Origin: Clostridiales bacterium oral taxon 876 str. F0540
GTDB taxonomy: Bacteria > Bacillota > Clostridia > Clostridiales > Clostridiaceae
DNA: 64,000 bases
NCBI GenBank assembly: GCA_000466585.1
Contig: KE993502.1
Span: forward strand, 140,692-204,691
Reading direction: 5' to 3'
Positions 53,472-63,354 of the stretch are shown here, in pieces (within the stretch, counting starts at the first letter, position 1; each line of letters begins with the position of its first letter). A program made the position numbers and the translations under genes. The notes beneath the pieces were generated by a model. The model made no database searches and had not been told where the DNA came from. It saw only the letters and a program-made list of their open reading frames with translations.

Positions 53472-54368
53472 TTAATCCCATATTCTCTTTTCTAAAACTT
53501 GATCCATTGAGAAATTCTCAACCTGAAGATAATACTCTGCACTCTGTATTAAAGCAGCCATTGGCACAAGTCCTATTATTTCGCTTCCTAATACAGGTAC
53601 TCCGTAGCGCTTAGCCTCCATCTTCACCATTTCGAAAGCTCTATATACTGCAGTTTTTTCATAATTTACAAGATTCATGGATACTTGAGCTATATCTCTA
53701 TCCTCAAGCTTTACTCCCATTGCTTTAACAAATCTTAAACCTCCGCCTATGTGTCTTACAGTCTTTGCTATATTATTTGCTATTTCTATATTATTTGTTC
53801 CAAGATTAACATTAAAGGCAACCAATGGTACTCTTGCACCTACGGCGGTACATCCGCTCTTAACATTCATTTCACATGGGCCGTAATCAGGCTTCCAATC
53901 TTCCTTTTTTATTTTTTCAAAAAAGCCTTCGTACTGTCCTTTTCTTACGTTGGCAAGGTTCTGTCTGTCAGAACCTTTAGCCGCATCCTCATATAAATAA
54001 ACAGGAACATTAAATCTTTCTCCAATTGTTTTTCCAACCCTATTAGCAAGCTCAATGCATTCTTCCATAGTTACTCCGCTTACTGGTACAAATGGGACTA
54101 CATCTAATGCACCCATTCTAGGATGCCCGCCCTCATGTTTTGTCATATCTATATTCTCATAAACAGCTTCGGCAAAATCAATGATAGCCTTTTCAGCGCC
54201 TTCAGGATTGCCAATAAAAGTTACAACAGTTCTATTATGATCAGCGTCAGAGGAGTAGTCTAATAACTTCACTCCTTCTTTTCCTCTTAATTTATCCAAT
54301 ATTTTTTCTATTACTTCCTTATTCCTTCCTTCACTGAAGTTAGGAATGCATTCTATGATTCTACCCAT
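53472..54368 (-). CDS. ftcD: Glutamate formiminotransferase
   Basis: 298 aa, only the transferase half of the animal bifunctional FTCD; the cyclodeaminase is a separate gene two positions downstream. MGRIIECIPNFSEGRNKEVI, LDYSSDADHNRTVVTF and HEGGHPRMGALDVVPFVP are signature regions. It moves formimino from formiminoglutamate to tetrahydrofolate, giving glutamate. Start ATG 54368 behind AGGGTG. Confidence 0.93.
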   Translation of the reverse strand: MGRIIECIPNFSEGRNKEVIEKILDKLRGKEGVKLLDYSSDADHNRTVVTFIGNPEGAEKAIIDFAEAVYENIDMTKHEGGHPRMGALDVVPFVPVSGVTMEECIELANRVGKTIGERFNVPVYLYEDAAKGSDRQNLANVRKGQYEGFFEKIKKEDWKPDYGPCEMNVKSGCTAVGARVPLVAFNVNLGTNNIEIANNIAKTVRHIGGGLRFVKAMGVKLEDRDIAQVSMNLVNYEKTAVYRAFEMVKMEAKRYGVPVLGSEIIGLVPMAALIQSAEYYLQVENFSMDQVLEKRIWD

Positions 54369-54394
54369 TTCTATCACCCTTCTGCTAAATAATT

Positions 54395-56047
54395 TTATTT
54401 CATCATAGGTATTTTTATATCGCTGTGCATTTTTGCAAATTCAATTGCTTCTTCATAGCCGGCATCAGCATGTCTTAATACTCCCATGCCTGGATCTGTT
54501 GTAAGTACTCTCTTTATTCTTTCATCTGCTTCACGGCTTCCATCACAAACTAAAACCTGACCGGCATGCTGTGAATAACCAATACCTACTCCGCCACCAT
54601 GATGGAAGGAAACCCAGCTAGCCCCGCCAACGGCATTTATAGCAAAGTTTAAAAGTGCCCAGTCAGATATTGCATCGGAGCCATCCTTCATACCTTCTGT
54701 TTCTCTATTTGGTGATGCAACTGAGCCGCAGTCTAAGTGATCTCTTCCTATAACAATAGGTGCTTTGATTTCGCCATTTCTAACCATTTCATTTATAGCT
54801 AATCCAAATTTTGCCCTTTCTCCATAACCAAGCCAGCATATTCTTGAAGGAAGTCCCTGAAACTCAATTCTTTCCTGAGCCATGTTAATCCATCTATTTA
54901 GATGAGTATCATTTGGGAAAAGTTCAAGTACCTTTCTGTCTGTAGCATAAATATCTTCCGGATCCCCTGAAAGTGCAGCCCATCTAAACGGACCTTTTCC
55001 TTCACAAAAAAGAGGTCTTATATAAGCTGGAACAAATCCTGGAAAATTAAAGGCATTTTCTACTCCTTCTTCAAAAGCAACCTGTCTTATGTTGTTGCCA
55101 TAATCAAATACCTCTGCACCTTTTTTCTGGAATTCAAGCATACATTCAACATGTATTCTAATACTCTCTCTGGCTTTCTTGATATATTCTTTAGGATTGA
55201 TTTCTCGCAATTTAAGCGCTTCTTCATAACTCATGCCTCCCGGAACATAACCTCCTAAAGTATCATGAGCAGAAGTCTGATCAGTAACTATATCAGGAAT
55301 AAATCCCATTTCTATAAGTTTAGGATATACATCAGCACAGTTTCCAAGCAGTGCAATAGATAATGCTTTTCCTTCATTTTTAGCTTTATTGGCAAGCTCC
55401 ACAGCTTCTTCTACATTTTCTACTAAAACATCAACATATCTAGTATCAAGTCTTCTTTGAATCCTATTTCTGTCAACCTCAACACAAATAGCTACACCCT
55501 CATTCATTGTAACAGCTAAAGGCTGAGCACCACTCATTCCCCCAAGGCCGCCAGTTAATGTAATAGTTCCTTTTAAAGAATCTTTAAATTTTTTATGTGC
55601 TATAGATGCAAGTGTTTCATAAGTTCCTTGAAGTATTCCTTGAGAGCCGATATAAATCCAGCTTCCGGCTGTCATTTGTCCATACATTGTAAGACCTTTT
55701 CTCTCAAGCTCTCTAAAGTATTCCCAATTAGCCCAATGGGGTACTAAGTTAGAATTTGCAATTATAGCTCTAGGCGCATCCTTATGACTTTTAAATACAC
55801 CTACTGGCTTTCCTGACTGAACCAGCATAGTTTCATCATCTTCAAGTTCTTTAATGGTTTTAACTAAAGCGTCAAAACACTCCCAATTTCGTGCTGCCCT
55901 TCCGGTACCTCCATACACTATAAGATTGTCTGGATCTTCAGCATTAGCAGGATCTAAATTATTCATAAGCATTCTAAGAAGTGCTTCCTGCTGCCAGCCT
56001 TTACAGCTTATTTCTGTTCCTCTTGGAGCAGTTATTGTTCTTTTCAT
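54395..56047 (-). CDS. hutU: Urocanate hydratase
   Basis: 550 aa, usual length. NAD-binding and family motifs: GKPVGVFKSHKDAPRA, NSNLVPHWANWEYF, TYETLASIAHKKF and DHLDCGSVASPNRETEGMKDGSDA (active-site Cys region). It converts urocanate to imidazolone propionate. It follows hutH with 20 bp spacing; AGGTACT-free start with GGGGGAGA upstream. Confidence 0.95.
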   Translation of the reverse strand: MKRTITAPRGTEISCKGWQQEALLRMLMNNLDPANAEDPDNLIVYGGTGRAARNWECFDALVKTIKELEDDETMLVQSGKPVGVFKSHKDAPRAIIANSNLVPHWANWEYFRELERKGLTMYGQMTAGSWIYIGSQGILQGTYETLASIAHKKFKDSLKGTITLTGGLGGMSGAQPLAVTMNEGVAICVEVDRNRIQRRLDTRYVDVLVENVEEAVELANKAKNEGKALSIALLGNCADVYPKLIEMGFIPDIVTDQTSAHDTLGGYVPGGMSYEEALKLREINPKEYIKKARESIRIHVECMLEFQKKGAEVFDYGNNIRQVAFEEGVENAFNFPGFVPAYIRPLFCEGKGPFRWAALSGDPEDIYATDRKVLELFPNDTHLNRWINMAQERIEFQGLPSRICWLGYGERAKFGLAINEMVRNGEIKAPIVIGRDHLDCGSVASPNRETEGMKDGSDAISDWALLNFAINAVGGASWVSFHHGGGVGIGYSQHAGQVLVCDGSREADERIKRVLTTDPGMGVLRHADAGYEEAIEFAKMHSDIKIPMMK

Positions 56048-56066
56048 AATATATCTCCCCCATCTA

Positions 56067-57590
56067 TTAATATTTTAAATTTACTTTTCTTTCTACAGCT
56101 TCTAAAATTGATCCATTATTTATTAATTCAGTACACTTATCTAATTCCTTATACATTACTTTATCTTCTTCTATAAACTCTATATTCTGCCTTACTACTT
56201 TATAGGCCTCCATAGTACCTTTTCCCAAATTCAAATTATCTCTAAAATCTATAGCTTGACATGCCGCCATTATCTCAGTTGCCAAAACTCTTTTAACATT
56301 CATTACTATGTCTAAACTCTTCCTTGCTGCTATGGTTCCCATACTTACATGATCTTCTTGGTTTGCGGAAGATGGTATTGAGTCTACTGAAGCAGGATGA
56401 GCTAATATTTTATTTTCAGATACCAAAGCTGCTGCTGCATATTGAGTTATCATGAAACCAGAATTAACACCTCCTTTTTTAACTAAAAATGCTGGAAGGT
56501 CATTGAGTTGATAATTTATAAGTCTTTCAAGTCTTCTTTCAGATATATTAGCAAGCTCTGCAACTGCTATACCCAAAAAATCAAAGGCTAAAGCCATTGG
56601 CTGTCCGTGGAAATTACCTCCGGATATAACAATATCCTCGGAAATTATTATTGGATTGTCCGTAGCAGAATTCATCTCTATGCTATGCTTTTCCTTAACA
56701 TAATTTACTGCATCCTTGCTTGCTCCGTGTACCTGCGGTATACATCGTAAGGTGTATGCATCTTGTACCCTAAGTTCACCCTGTTTTGTAATAAAGCTGC
56801 TGCCTTCTGTGAGGCTTAATATATTCTCTGCCGTATTAATTTGGCCTGCATGTGGCCTTATATGGTGTATTTCAGAATAAAATGCATCTTCAATACCTCT
56901 TAATGCCTCCATAGTAAGTGCAGCTGCTATATCACTGATTTTTAATAAGTTAATACTATCATAAAGAGCTAATGCACCAACCGCAGTCATAACTTGAGTT
57001 CCATTAATGAGTGCTAAGCCTTCCTTTGCCGTAAGTTCTATAATTTGAATACCAGCTTCTTTCATTGCCTCTTTCCCAGTTAGAATTCTCCCCTCAAGCT
57101 CTGCCTCGCCCTCTCCTATCATAGGCAAAACCATATGTGAAAGAGGTGCTAAGTCTCCTGACGCTCCAAGTGAACCTTTTTCCGGTATACAAGGATGGAC
57201 ACCCTTGTTTAACATTTCAATTAGAGTTTCCAATGTTTCTAATCTTATTCCGGAGTATCCTTTAGATAATGCATTTGCTCTAAGAAGTATTATTGCCCTT
57301 ACAATTTCTTTAGAAAGATTGTTCCCATAACCGCAAGCATGAGACAATATTAAATTTCTCTGTAAGGTTTTACAATCATCTTGTGAAATTGTAACATCTG
57401 AAAACTTCCCAAAACCTGTTGTTATTCCATAGACTACTTTGTTATTTTCAACTATGCTGTCAACGATTTTTCTTGATTTTAATACCCTTTCCCTGGCCTC
57501 TTCACTTAATTCTACCTTGTAATTTTGTCTAGCTACCTTTATTACGTCTTCAAGAGTAAGATTATTTCCGTCAATAGTTATAATTTTCAT
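56067..57590 (-). CDS. hutH: Histidine ammonia-lyase
   Basis: 507 aa. The MIO prosthetic group precursor Ala-Ser-Gly is in GSLGASGDLAPLSHM (about 139-153). Also visible: VYGITTGFGKFSD and NPIIISEDIVISGGNFHGQPMA. It deaminates histidine to urocanate, first step of the operon. ATG 57590 behind GGGTGGGG. Promoter lies in the 140-bp gap upstream, where AGACAAATT-type direct repeats occur. Confidence 0.95.
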   Translation of the reverse strand: MKIITIDGNNLTLEDVIKVARQNYKVELSEEARERVLKSRKIVDSIVENNKVVYGITTGFGKFSDVTISQDDCKTLQRNLILSHACGYGNNLSKEIVRAIILLRANALSKGYSGIRLETLETLIEMLNKGVHPCIPEKGSLGASGDLAPLSHMVLPMIGEGEAELEGRILTGKEAMKEAGIQIIELTAKEGLALINGTQVMTAVGALALYDSINLLKISDIAAALTMEALRGIEDAFYSEIHHIRPHAGQINTAENILSLTEGSSFITKQGELRVQDAYTLRCIPQVHGASKDAVNYVKEKHSIEMNSATDNPIIISEDIVISGGNFHGQPMALAFDFLGIAVAELANISERRLERLINYQLNDLPAFLVKKGGVNSGFMITQYAAAALVSENKILAHPASVDSIPSSANQEDHVSMGTIAARKSLDIVMNVKRVLATEIMAACQAIDFRDNLNLGKGTMEAYKVVRQNIEFIEEDKVMYKELDKCTELINNGSILEAVERKVNLKY

Positions 57591-57658
57591 AGCCCCACCC
57601 CATTTCAATAAATTATTCCTATAATACTAATATTCTCCATAGCATACAAATAACCTCT

Positions 57659-57681
57659 AAATTTGTCTATTTAAATTGTCT
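57659..57681 (-). promoter_or_regulatory. Direct repeat upstream of hutH
   Basis: AATTTGTCT (57660-57668) and AAATTGTCT (57673-57681) repeat with 13-bp spacing about 75 bp before hutH. A possible activator or repressor site for the hut operon; no regulator is in the window. Confidence 0.35.
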
Positions 57682-57730
57682 GAATATTTTTTATTTAGTA
57701 GCATTTTAATATAATAAATCGATGCAATAT

Positions 57731-57776
57731 AAAAAAAAGAACTTTTCTAAGCAAAGTACATGCTTAGAAAAGCTCT
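57731..57776 (-). terminator. Terminator of the polysaccharide cluster
   Basis: Near-perfect stem of about 14 bp (TTTTCTAAGCA with TGCTTAGAAAA core) with a run of T on the minus strand, 3 bp below the last glycosyltransferase. Confidence 0.85.
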
Positions 57777-57778
57777 TA

Positions 57779-58693
57779 CTAACCTTTTAAGTAATATTCA
57801 ATTTTTTCTCTATCAATTCTATCTTTGTCAGCCTTAACACCTTCTAAATAAAATTTAAAAAGCTTAATAGACTCTCTTCTTATAATTATTCTTCCAAGTC
57901 CCTCAAAAATGATATATACGGCAAACATCATTCTTTGAATTATATTTGCGTTTCTCCTCATAAAAACAATTCTGTTTCTATTTAAAAAATAGTAACTGAG
58001 CCCGCTAAACTTTGATATAGTAGCTGACCTTTTATGATAAACCCTGCTCACAGGCAAACAAATAAGCTTGTACCCAAATTTTCTGGCCTTAAGGCAAAAT
58101 TCTGTTTCTTCATAGAATAAAAAATAGTTTTCAGGTATTAACCCTATTTTTTTAAGTACCTCAGCTTTTATTACAAAGCAAGCGCCTCCAAGGTAATCTA
58201 CATCAATGGGACTATGAGTTATATTATTATAATTTTCGCCTTCACCCTGGCCCATTGCCAGTCCTCTGTAAAGATTAATGTATGCACCCATAGCTTGTAC
58301 TATATTTCTGTTTGAGTATTCGCAAATACATGGTCCCACCATTCCAATATTGTTATCAGTAGAGAATTTATTAATCAGCGGCTCTAAGAAGCCCTCTTCC
58401 ACTACAACATCATTATTCAAAATACAAATATACTCCGCATCTTGCTTTAACGCATACTCAATTCCTATATTATTTCCTCTGGCATAGCCCATGTTTTCAT
58501 TACTAACAAGCAGTGTATGTTTAGAACAGTGCTTCTTTATTTCTTCTACAGAATTATCCTTAGAATCATTATCTACTATTACTATTTCATAATTATCGTA
58601 TGATATATTTTCGATACTTCTTATACAATCTATAGTATCTTTATAAGAATTAAAATTTAATATAATGATATATACTTTTGGAAGCTTATTCAT
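57779..58693 (-). CDS. Family 2 glycosyltransferase
   Basis: 304 aa, GT-A fold. VYIIILNFNSYKDTIDCI at the start, DNDSKDNSVEEI, GYARGNNIGIEYAL and CILNNDVVV (DxD-like metal site, about 95), and later FLFYEETEFCLKARKFGYK. Rhamnosyltransferase-type by overall pattern, sugar unknown. Start ATG 58693. Last gene of the cluster, overlapping its neighbour. Confidence 0.88.
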   Translation of the reverse strand: MNKLPKVYIIILNFNSYKDTIDCIRSIENISYDNYEIVIVDNDSKDNSVEEIKKHCSKHTLLVSNENMGYARGNNIGIEYALKQDAEYICILNNDVVVEEGFLEPLINKFSTDNNIGMVGPCICEYSNRNIVQAMGAYINLYRGLAMGQGEGENYNNITHSPIDVDYLGGACFVIKAEVLKKIGLIPENYFLFYEETEFCLKARKFGYKLICLPVSRVYHKRSATISKFSGLSYYFLNRNRIVFMRRNANIIQRMMFAVYIIFEGLGRIIIRRESIKLFKFYLEGVKADKDRIDREKIEYYLKG

Positions 58694-58698
58694 TGCAA

Positions 58699-59829
58699 TC
58701 AACCTCGATTAATGTTTAATATTCTTTGATGTAAAACTTCAACTATATTATTCCAGTCATACTTTTCTCTACATATTTTCTCAGTCAAAGCTGATAGTTC
58801 ATATAAATCATCACAGTACATAAGCTTTTCAATACCTTTTGAAAACATATCCTCATCTTGAACATCAACTATGATTCCATTATTGCCTTTAACCAGTTCC
58901 TTAGCAATACCAACATCAGTGGATACTATAACGTCGCCAAAGGACGCAGCCTCAATTAGAGCAATCCCAAAACTCTCATAATTTGAACTTAGACAAAATA
59001 TCTTTGCTTTCTTATATTCATCAAAAAGCTGCTCTCTATCGTACACAGCACCTTTAAATTCTACAACACCTTTTAAATGCGCATTCTTTTGAAAAAATTC
59101 ATCAATATATTCTTTAAAATTTTCTTCAATGGGTCCTACGATGTTTACTTTCCATCCGCTAATTTCTATATCTTTAATATTTTTAACTGCATTCAGCAAA
59201 ATATCTGTTGCTTTCTCTGGACTTCCTATTCTGCCTACATGAAGTATAATATTTTCTTTATCCTTAAAATTCAAACTGTTATATTTATTAGTAGCTTCAA
59301 AATCAATACCATTAGGAATAACAAGCAGCTTCTTGCTCTGCTCACTTAGAATATCTCTTAATTGCTCATAAAGTGTTTCCTGCTCTACTCCAATTATATC
59401 TACTTTATTTAAAAAAGCATTTAACATTTTATACTTTATACCGCTTAATGATTTAATTACATCTATAAGTCTATTTGTACAATCAAGTTTAATAAATATC
59501 TTACCTTTTGGATTAAAAATCTTATATGCAAAAGTATAAAACACTGTTCTAAGTGTTACATGAAATAACTGAAGCACATCAATACTTTTGGCATTTCTTT
59601 TAATATAACTTATACCATCCAATATATCATTGTTATATCTTCTTTTTATAAAACTAAGCTTTAGTCCTTTAACCTCTTTTTCCAAGTATTCATAAGTGCC
59701 TTTTTCATAGCAAGCCACTGATGCATCATAATCATATGCTTTAAACAACTTATAAGCAATCATACCTACATCCTTAATTAGGTGAACATTTTCAGCCTGT
59801 GGATAAAGAACACAATATCTTATCTTCAT
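58699..59829 (-). CDS. Family 4 glycosyltransferase
   Basis: 376 aa, GT-B fold. VIPNGIDFEATN, ILHVGRIGSPEKATDIL and YESFGIALIEAASFGDVIVST with the EX7E-type motif region (about 285-305). It transfers a sugar from a nucleotide donor to the growing repeat unit. The ATG overlaps the flippase stop (4 bp), so it is in one operon. AAGGAAGG upstream. Confidence 0.88.
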   Translation of the reverse strand: MKIRYCVLYPQAENVHLIKDVGMIAYKLFKAYDYDASVACYEKGTYEYLEKEVKGLKLSFIKRRYNNDILDGISYIKRNAKSIDVLQLFHVTLRTVFYTFAYKIFNPKGKIFIKLDCTNRLIDVIKSLSGIKYKMLNAFLNKVDIIGVEQETLYEQLRDILSEQSKKLLVIPNGIDFEATNKYNSLNFKDKENIILHVGRIGSPEKATDILLNAVKNIKDIEISGWKVNIVGPIEENFKEYIDEFFQKNAHLKGVVEFKGAVYDREQLFDEYKKAKIFCLSSNYESFGIALIEAASFGDVIVSTDVGIAKELVKGNNGIIVDVQDEDMFSKGIEKLMYCDDLYELSALTEKICREKYDWNNIVEVLHQRILNINRG

Positions 59830-61247
59830 ATTGTACCTTCCTTACTAAAAAGCAGTTTTACTTCTTTTAAAGAAATTGTTCTAAATATTATAGCTGCAGC
59901 AAAATATACTAATACTGCAAATAATATATTTATTAGAACACTTAAATTTAGATTCTTAATTATAATAATTACAAAACTCATAACTATTGTTGGAATAAGA
60001 GTTTTTATAAAATACGTAAAAACTTTTATTTTTAATATATTTTCAGTATATTTTTTCATTAATAATAGATTTATAATTTCTGATATTACTGTAATAAATG
60101 CAGCAATATTCATTCCATATATAGGAGTAAATATCAAGTTAAATACAAGATTTATCATTGAAGATATAAAAACAATCTTCAAGTAAGTTTTTTCAAGATT
60201 CCATGCATTAAGACAATAACCGTATATTTCCCTTATAAATAAAATTAAAATATAAATCATAAGAATAGCAAAAGAAATATAACCTGATTCATACTTATAT
60301 CCAAAAAGTAATAGAATAATATCCTTAGATAAAATTACTCCTCCAGCAAAAATAGGTAATGCTATAAAGGATATAATTTTAGTCAAATTATTAATTACTG
60401 AATTAAGCCTGCTAAATTCCTTTTCATGAAAATACTTAATAAGCAGAGGGAACATAGGCGTAAATATTAGTGTAATAATATTTGTTAAAAACATTATTAT
60501 ATTGTATCCTGCAGAATAAATACCTGCTTCCCCTGAACTTCTTGTAAATTCAATTACTATTCTATCAACATTGCAGTTTATCATAGCTAAAACGCCTGAA
60601 AACATAAATGGAAGACCATAAAAAATATATTTTCTTATTTCTTCTTTATTAATGCTTATTGAAATTTTAAATTTTCTTTTCCTAAAAAAAACATATATTT
60701 GATATATCAATGCAAAAAATAATCCTAATAGCGTAAATAAAGGTATTAAAAACAACTGTTTTTCAGTCTTAAAAAATATAAAAATCAGAAAACATGGAAT
60801 CAAATTTTTTATAAGATTATATACTGCATTATACTGCATTTCCTGTAGTCCTGAAAACACCCAATCCAAATTAAATGCTGCAGGTAAAAGCGTTATTCCA
60901 TATATAAGCAGTAAATTATTAAATATGCTGTTACCCTTATTCACAAAATAAAAAATAACTATTAAAATATAACTTGCAAAAAATGCTACTGTTCTTAAAA
61001 AAATGATTTTACCCACAATACTTTTTATATTATCTTCGTCCTTCGAAACTTCCCTTGTTCCAAAGGTCTGAAGCCCAAGCATTACAAACATTGTAAAATA
61101 CATCATTATAGCCTGTACAGTAGAAATATGTCCAAAAATATCGGTACCAAGTATCCTAGCATAATAAGCTACAACGAGAAAAGTCAACACTTGGGAGGTT
61201 AAATTTGCAAAACTTATTGATAGGAAGTTTTTTATTACCTTGTTTAT
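59826..61247 (-). CDS. Wzx-type polysaccharide flippase, probable ATA start
   Basis: 473 aa with the start proposed here; about twelve to fourteen membrane helices, MATE/MVF-type flippase. It moves undecaprenyl-linked repeat units across the membrane. The frame stays open for 60 bp upstream without a good start; the normal family N-terminus, M-N-K-V-I-K-N-F, aligns with ATA-AAC-AAG at 61247, six bases after GGGTGGTG. The ATA may be a true start or a mutated ATG. GTG 61256 is the alternative. Confidence 0.8.
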   Translation of the reverse strand: MNKVIKNFLSISFANLTSQVLTFLVVAYYARILGTDIFGHISTVQAIMMYFTMFVMLGLQTFGTREVSKDEDNIKSIVGKIIFLRTVAFFASYILIVIFYFVNKGNSIFNNLLLIYGITLLPAAFNLDWVFSGLQEMQYNAVYNLIKNLIPCFLIFIFFKTEKQLFLIPLFTLLGLFFALIYQIYVFFRKRKFKISISINKEEIRKYIFYGLPFMFSGVLAMINCNVDRIVIEFTRSSGEAGIYSAGYNIIMFLTNIITLIFTPMFPLLIKYFHEKEFSRLNSVINNLTKIISFIALPIFAGGVILSKDIILLLFGYKYESGYISFAILMIYILILFIREIYGYCLNAWNLEKTYLKIVFISSMINLVFNLIFTPIYGMNIAAFITVISEIINLLLMKKYTENILKIKVFTYFIKTLIPTIVMSFVIIIIKNLNLSVLINILFAVLVYFAAAIIFRTISLKEVKLLFSKEGTI

Positions 61248-61373
61248 TGTAATCACCACCCAGCTCAAATTACTATAATAAAAAAATAAGAGCCTTGTAT
61301 AGCTCATTTTTATTGTATAACCTTATACTTAATTATATAAGTATTGAAATCTACTTTCAATATAAAATAATAT

Positions 61374-62027
61374 CTAAAAAGCTCCCTCTTTTTTTACAAC
61401 ATTATAAAATGTTCTAATAATTATCTTTAAATCAAGCCATAATGAAAATTCTTTTATATATCTTAAATCGTAATAAATGGTCTTTCCCAGCTCGATTTCT
61501 CCTCTTCCACTAACTTGTGCAAGTCCAGTAATACCAGGAAGAACCATTAATCTTTGCCTATAAGTTTCTGGGTAGTACTTTACGACATCTGGTATTTCGG
61601 GCCTTGGCCCAACCAAACTCATTGTTCCGAATAAAACATTAAACAATTGTGGAATCTCATCCAAGCTTGTCTTTCTTAGGACATCTCCAACTTTAGTAAT
61701 TCTATTATCACTTTTGTTTTGAAAAACAAAATTTTCTATATCATTTGGATTTATATCTAGTGTTCTTTTACTTTCTGCATTTACAATCATAGTTCTGAAT
61801 TTGTATATAGTAAATTCTTTTTCGCCCACGCCTACTCTTACCTGTTTAAAAATAGCCGGCCCTTTTGAATCCAATTTAATAGCTATAATTATTAATAAAT
61901 ATACTGGGGATAAAATAACTATACCTATTATAGATAAAATAATATCAAATATCCTCTTCATTGCATATTGATACTTTCTTGATTTTATATCTGCATTTAA
62001 ATCAATTGTTTCAAATTCCTTTATCAT
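61374..62027 (-). CDS. Initiating sugar transferase (undecaprenyl-phosphate)
   Basis: 217 aa, short WcaJ/WbaP-type C-terminal domain with one N-terminal membrane helix (about 27-50). Signatures: KLDSKGPAIFKQVRVGVGEKEFTIYKFRTM (about 51-80), LRKTSLDEIPQLFNVLFGTMSLVGPRPE (about 117-144), VLPGITGLAQVSGR. It adds the first sugar-phosphate to undecaprenyl phosphate. ATGA overlap with the next gene upstream. AGGAGG site. Confidence 0.93.
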   Translation of the reverse strand: MIKEFETIDLNADIKSRKYQYAMKRIFDIILSIIGIVILSPVYLLIIIAIKLDSKGPAIFKQVRVGVGEKEFTIYKFRTMIVNAESKRTLDINPNDIENFVFQNKSDNRITKVGDVLRKTSLDEIPQLFNVLFGTMSLVGPRPEIPDVVKYYPETYRQRLMVLPGITGLAQVSGRGEIELGKTIYYDLRYIKEFSLWLDLKIIIRTFYNVVKKEGAF

Positions 62028-63289
62028 AAATCCTCCTGAATAATTACACTGTTGTTTATCTTATAATGTAATGCCTCTCCTACAGCAATTATAATCCAAA
62101 AGTATGATGCAATTTTGGGTACTAAGAAGAAATCATCTGATAGATTAATAAATGCAAAAGCAATAAGTGAAGCTAAAAAACCTTTAAAAAACGAAACATA
62201 CTTTTTTTCCAAGTCCATAGCTATAAGTTTTTTTATTCTTACTACAGCTGAAATTATCATACCTAAAAAACCAATTGTACCCAAAATTCCAAGCTCACTT
62301 TGAACTTTTAGATAATTATTATGAACTGTAAATTCTGTGTGATGATTGTAATTAAGTTCTGGATATTTTGCAGTATAATATGAGTACATCTTCTGATAAT
62401 TTCCATTTCCTATTCCCTTGAAGGGATGTTCCTTAATTATTATTAGCGCAAGCTGCCATAATTGAATTCTCCCTATATTTTGGGACATATCTGTAAATTC
62501 TTTTATTCTTGCAAATATTTGTGGAATAAGTAAAGTTAAACTCCCTACTCCAAGAAATACAAAAACAAGTCTTATATTATAAACTATAGTAAGTACAAAA
62601 GCTCCAATCGCTAGACCAAGCCATGCATTTCTGGACTCTGTTAATAATATATTTGAAAAAATCATTATTGAAGAAATAAAATATAGAAGTTTCGCCTTTG
62701 ATCTTTTCTCACTTATTGTTAACATGATTACTGGAAAAATTGACAATATTAATAAACCCCCAAAGCTATTAGGATTACCCAGTGTAGATGGTACACGCAC
62801 CCTGGTACCATAATTGCCATGGTATATAAATTCTCCAACTCCAACTTTTGTAACTGCTTGAACAAATCCTATTATGCATAGTATTATTATTGTGGTTATA
62901 AAGCATCTAATAATATTATCTATGGATGACTTATCATTTACCTCATACTTTATTATAAAATATAAAATAATATAAGTTAAAAATCTTATACTTTCAGTTA
63001 AAGCTATTGCTTTGTATTGAGCATAAGCAACAGAGCAAAACATCATAACTAATAAAATCAGTGCAAATATACTGAAATAATTTTTGCAGAAATCTCTTAT
63101 ACCTTTAATAAATCTTTCTCTTGAAGCTTTATTAAGTATAATAATAAGTCCGTAAAATACAATAATTGCCGCTAATAAAACATCACCATTAAAAGGTATT
63201 ATTCCTATTCTAAACTTACCGGGAAGTATTGGAAGCATTATTATATACAAATAAATTAAAATAGATAGACCTTTATTTTTCATTCGCAT
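62024..63289 (-). CDS. O-antigen ligase/polymerase-like membrane protein (Wzy-type)
   Basis: 421 aa, about ten to twelve membrane helices and a large loop near 285-335 with HPFKGIGNGNYQKMY and NYNHHTEFTVHNNYLKVQSELG. That is the Wzy_C/WaaL signature with its catalytic-type HNxxL region. It polymerises or ligates the repeat unit. Overlaps the sugar transferase. AAGGAG before the ATG. Confidence 0.85.
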   Translation of the reverse strand: MRMKNKGLSILIYLYIIMLPILPGKFRIGIIPFNGDVLLAAIIVFYGLIIILNKASRERFIKGIRDFCKNYFSIFALILLVMMFCSVAYAQYKAIALTESIRFLTYIILYFIIKYEVNDKSSIDNIIRCFITTIIILCIIGFVQAVTKVGVGEFIYHGNYGTRVRVPSTLGNPNSFGGLLILSIFPVIMLTISEKRSKAKLLYFISSIMIFSNILLTESRNAWLGLAIGAFVLTIVYNIRLVFVFLGVGSLTLLIPQIFARIKEFTDMSQNIGRIQLWQLALIIIKEHPFKGIGNGNYQKMYSYYTAKYPELNYNHHTEFTVHNNYLKVQSELGILGTIGFLGMIISAVVRIKKLIAMDLEKKYVSFFKGFLASLIAFAFINLSDDFFLVPKIASYFWIIIAVGEALHYKINNSVIIQEDL

Positions 63290-63354
63290 TAAGCTCCTTA
63301 AATTTATCTAATATTATTAAACGGAACATTAGCACTTTACTAATGTCCCATCTG

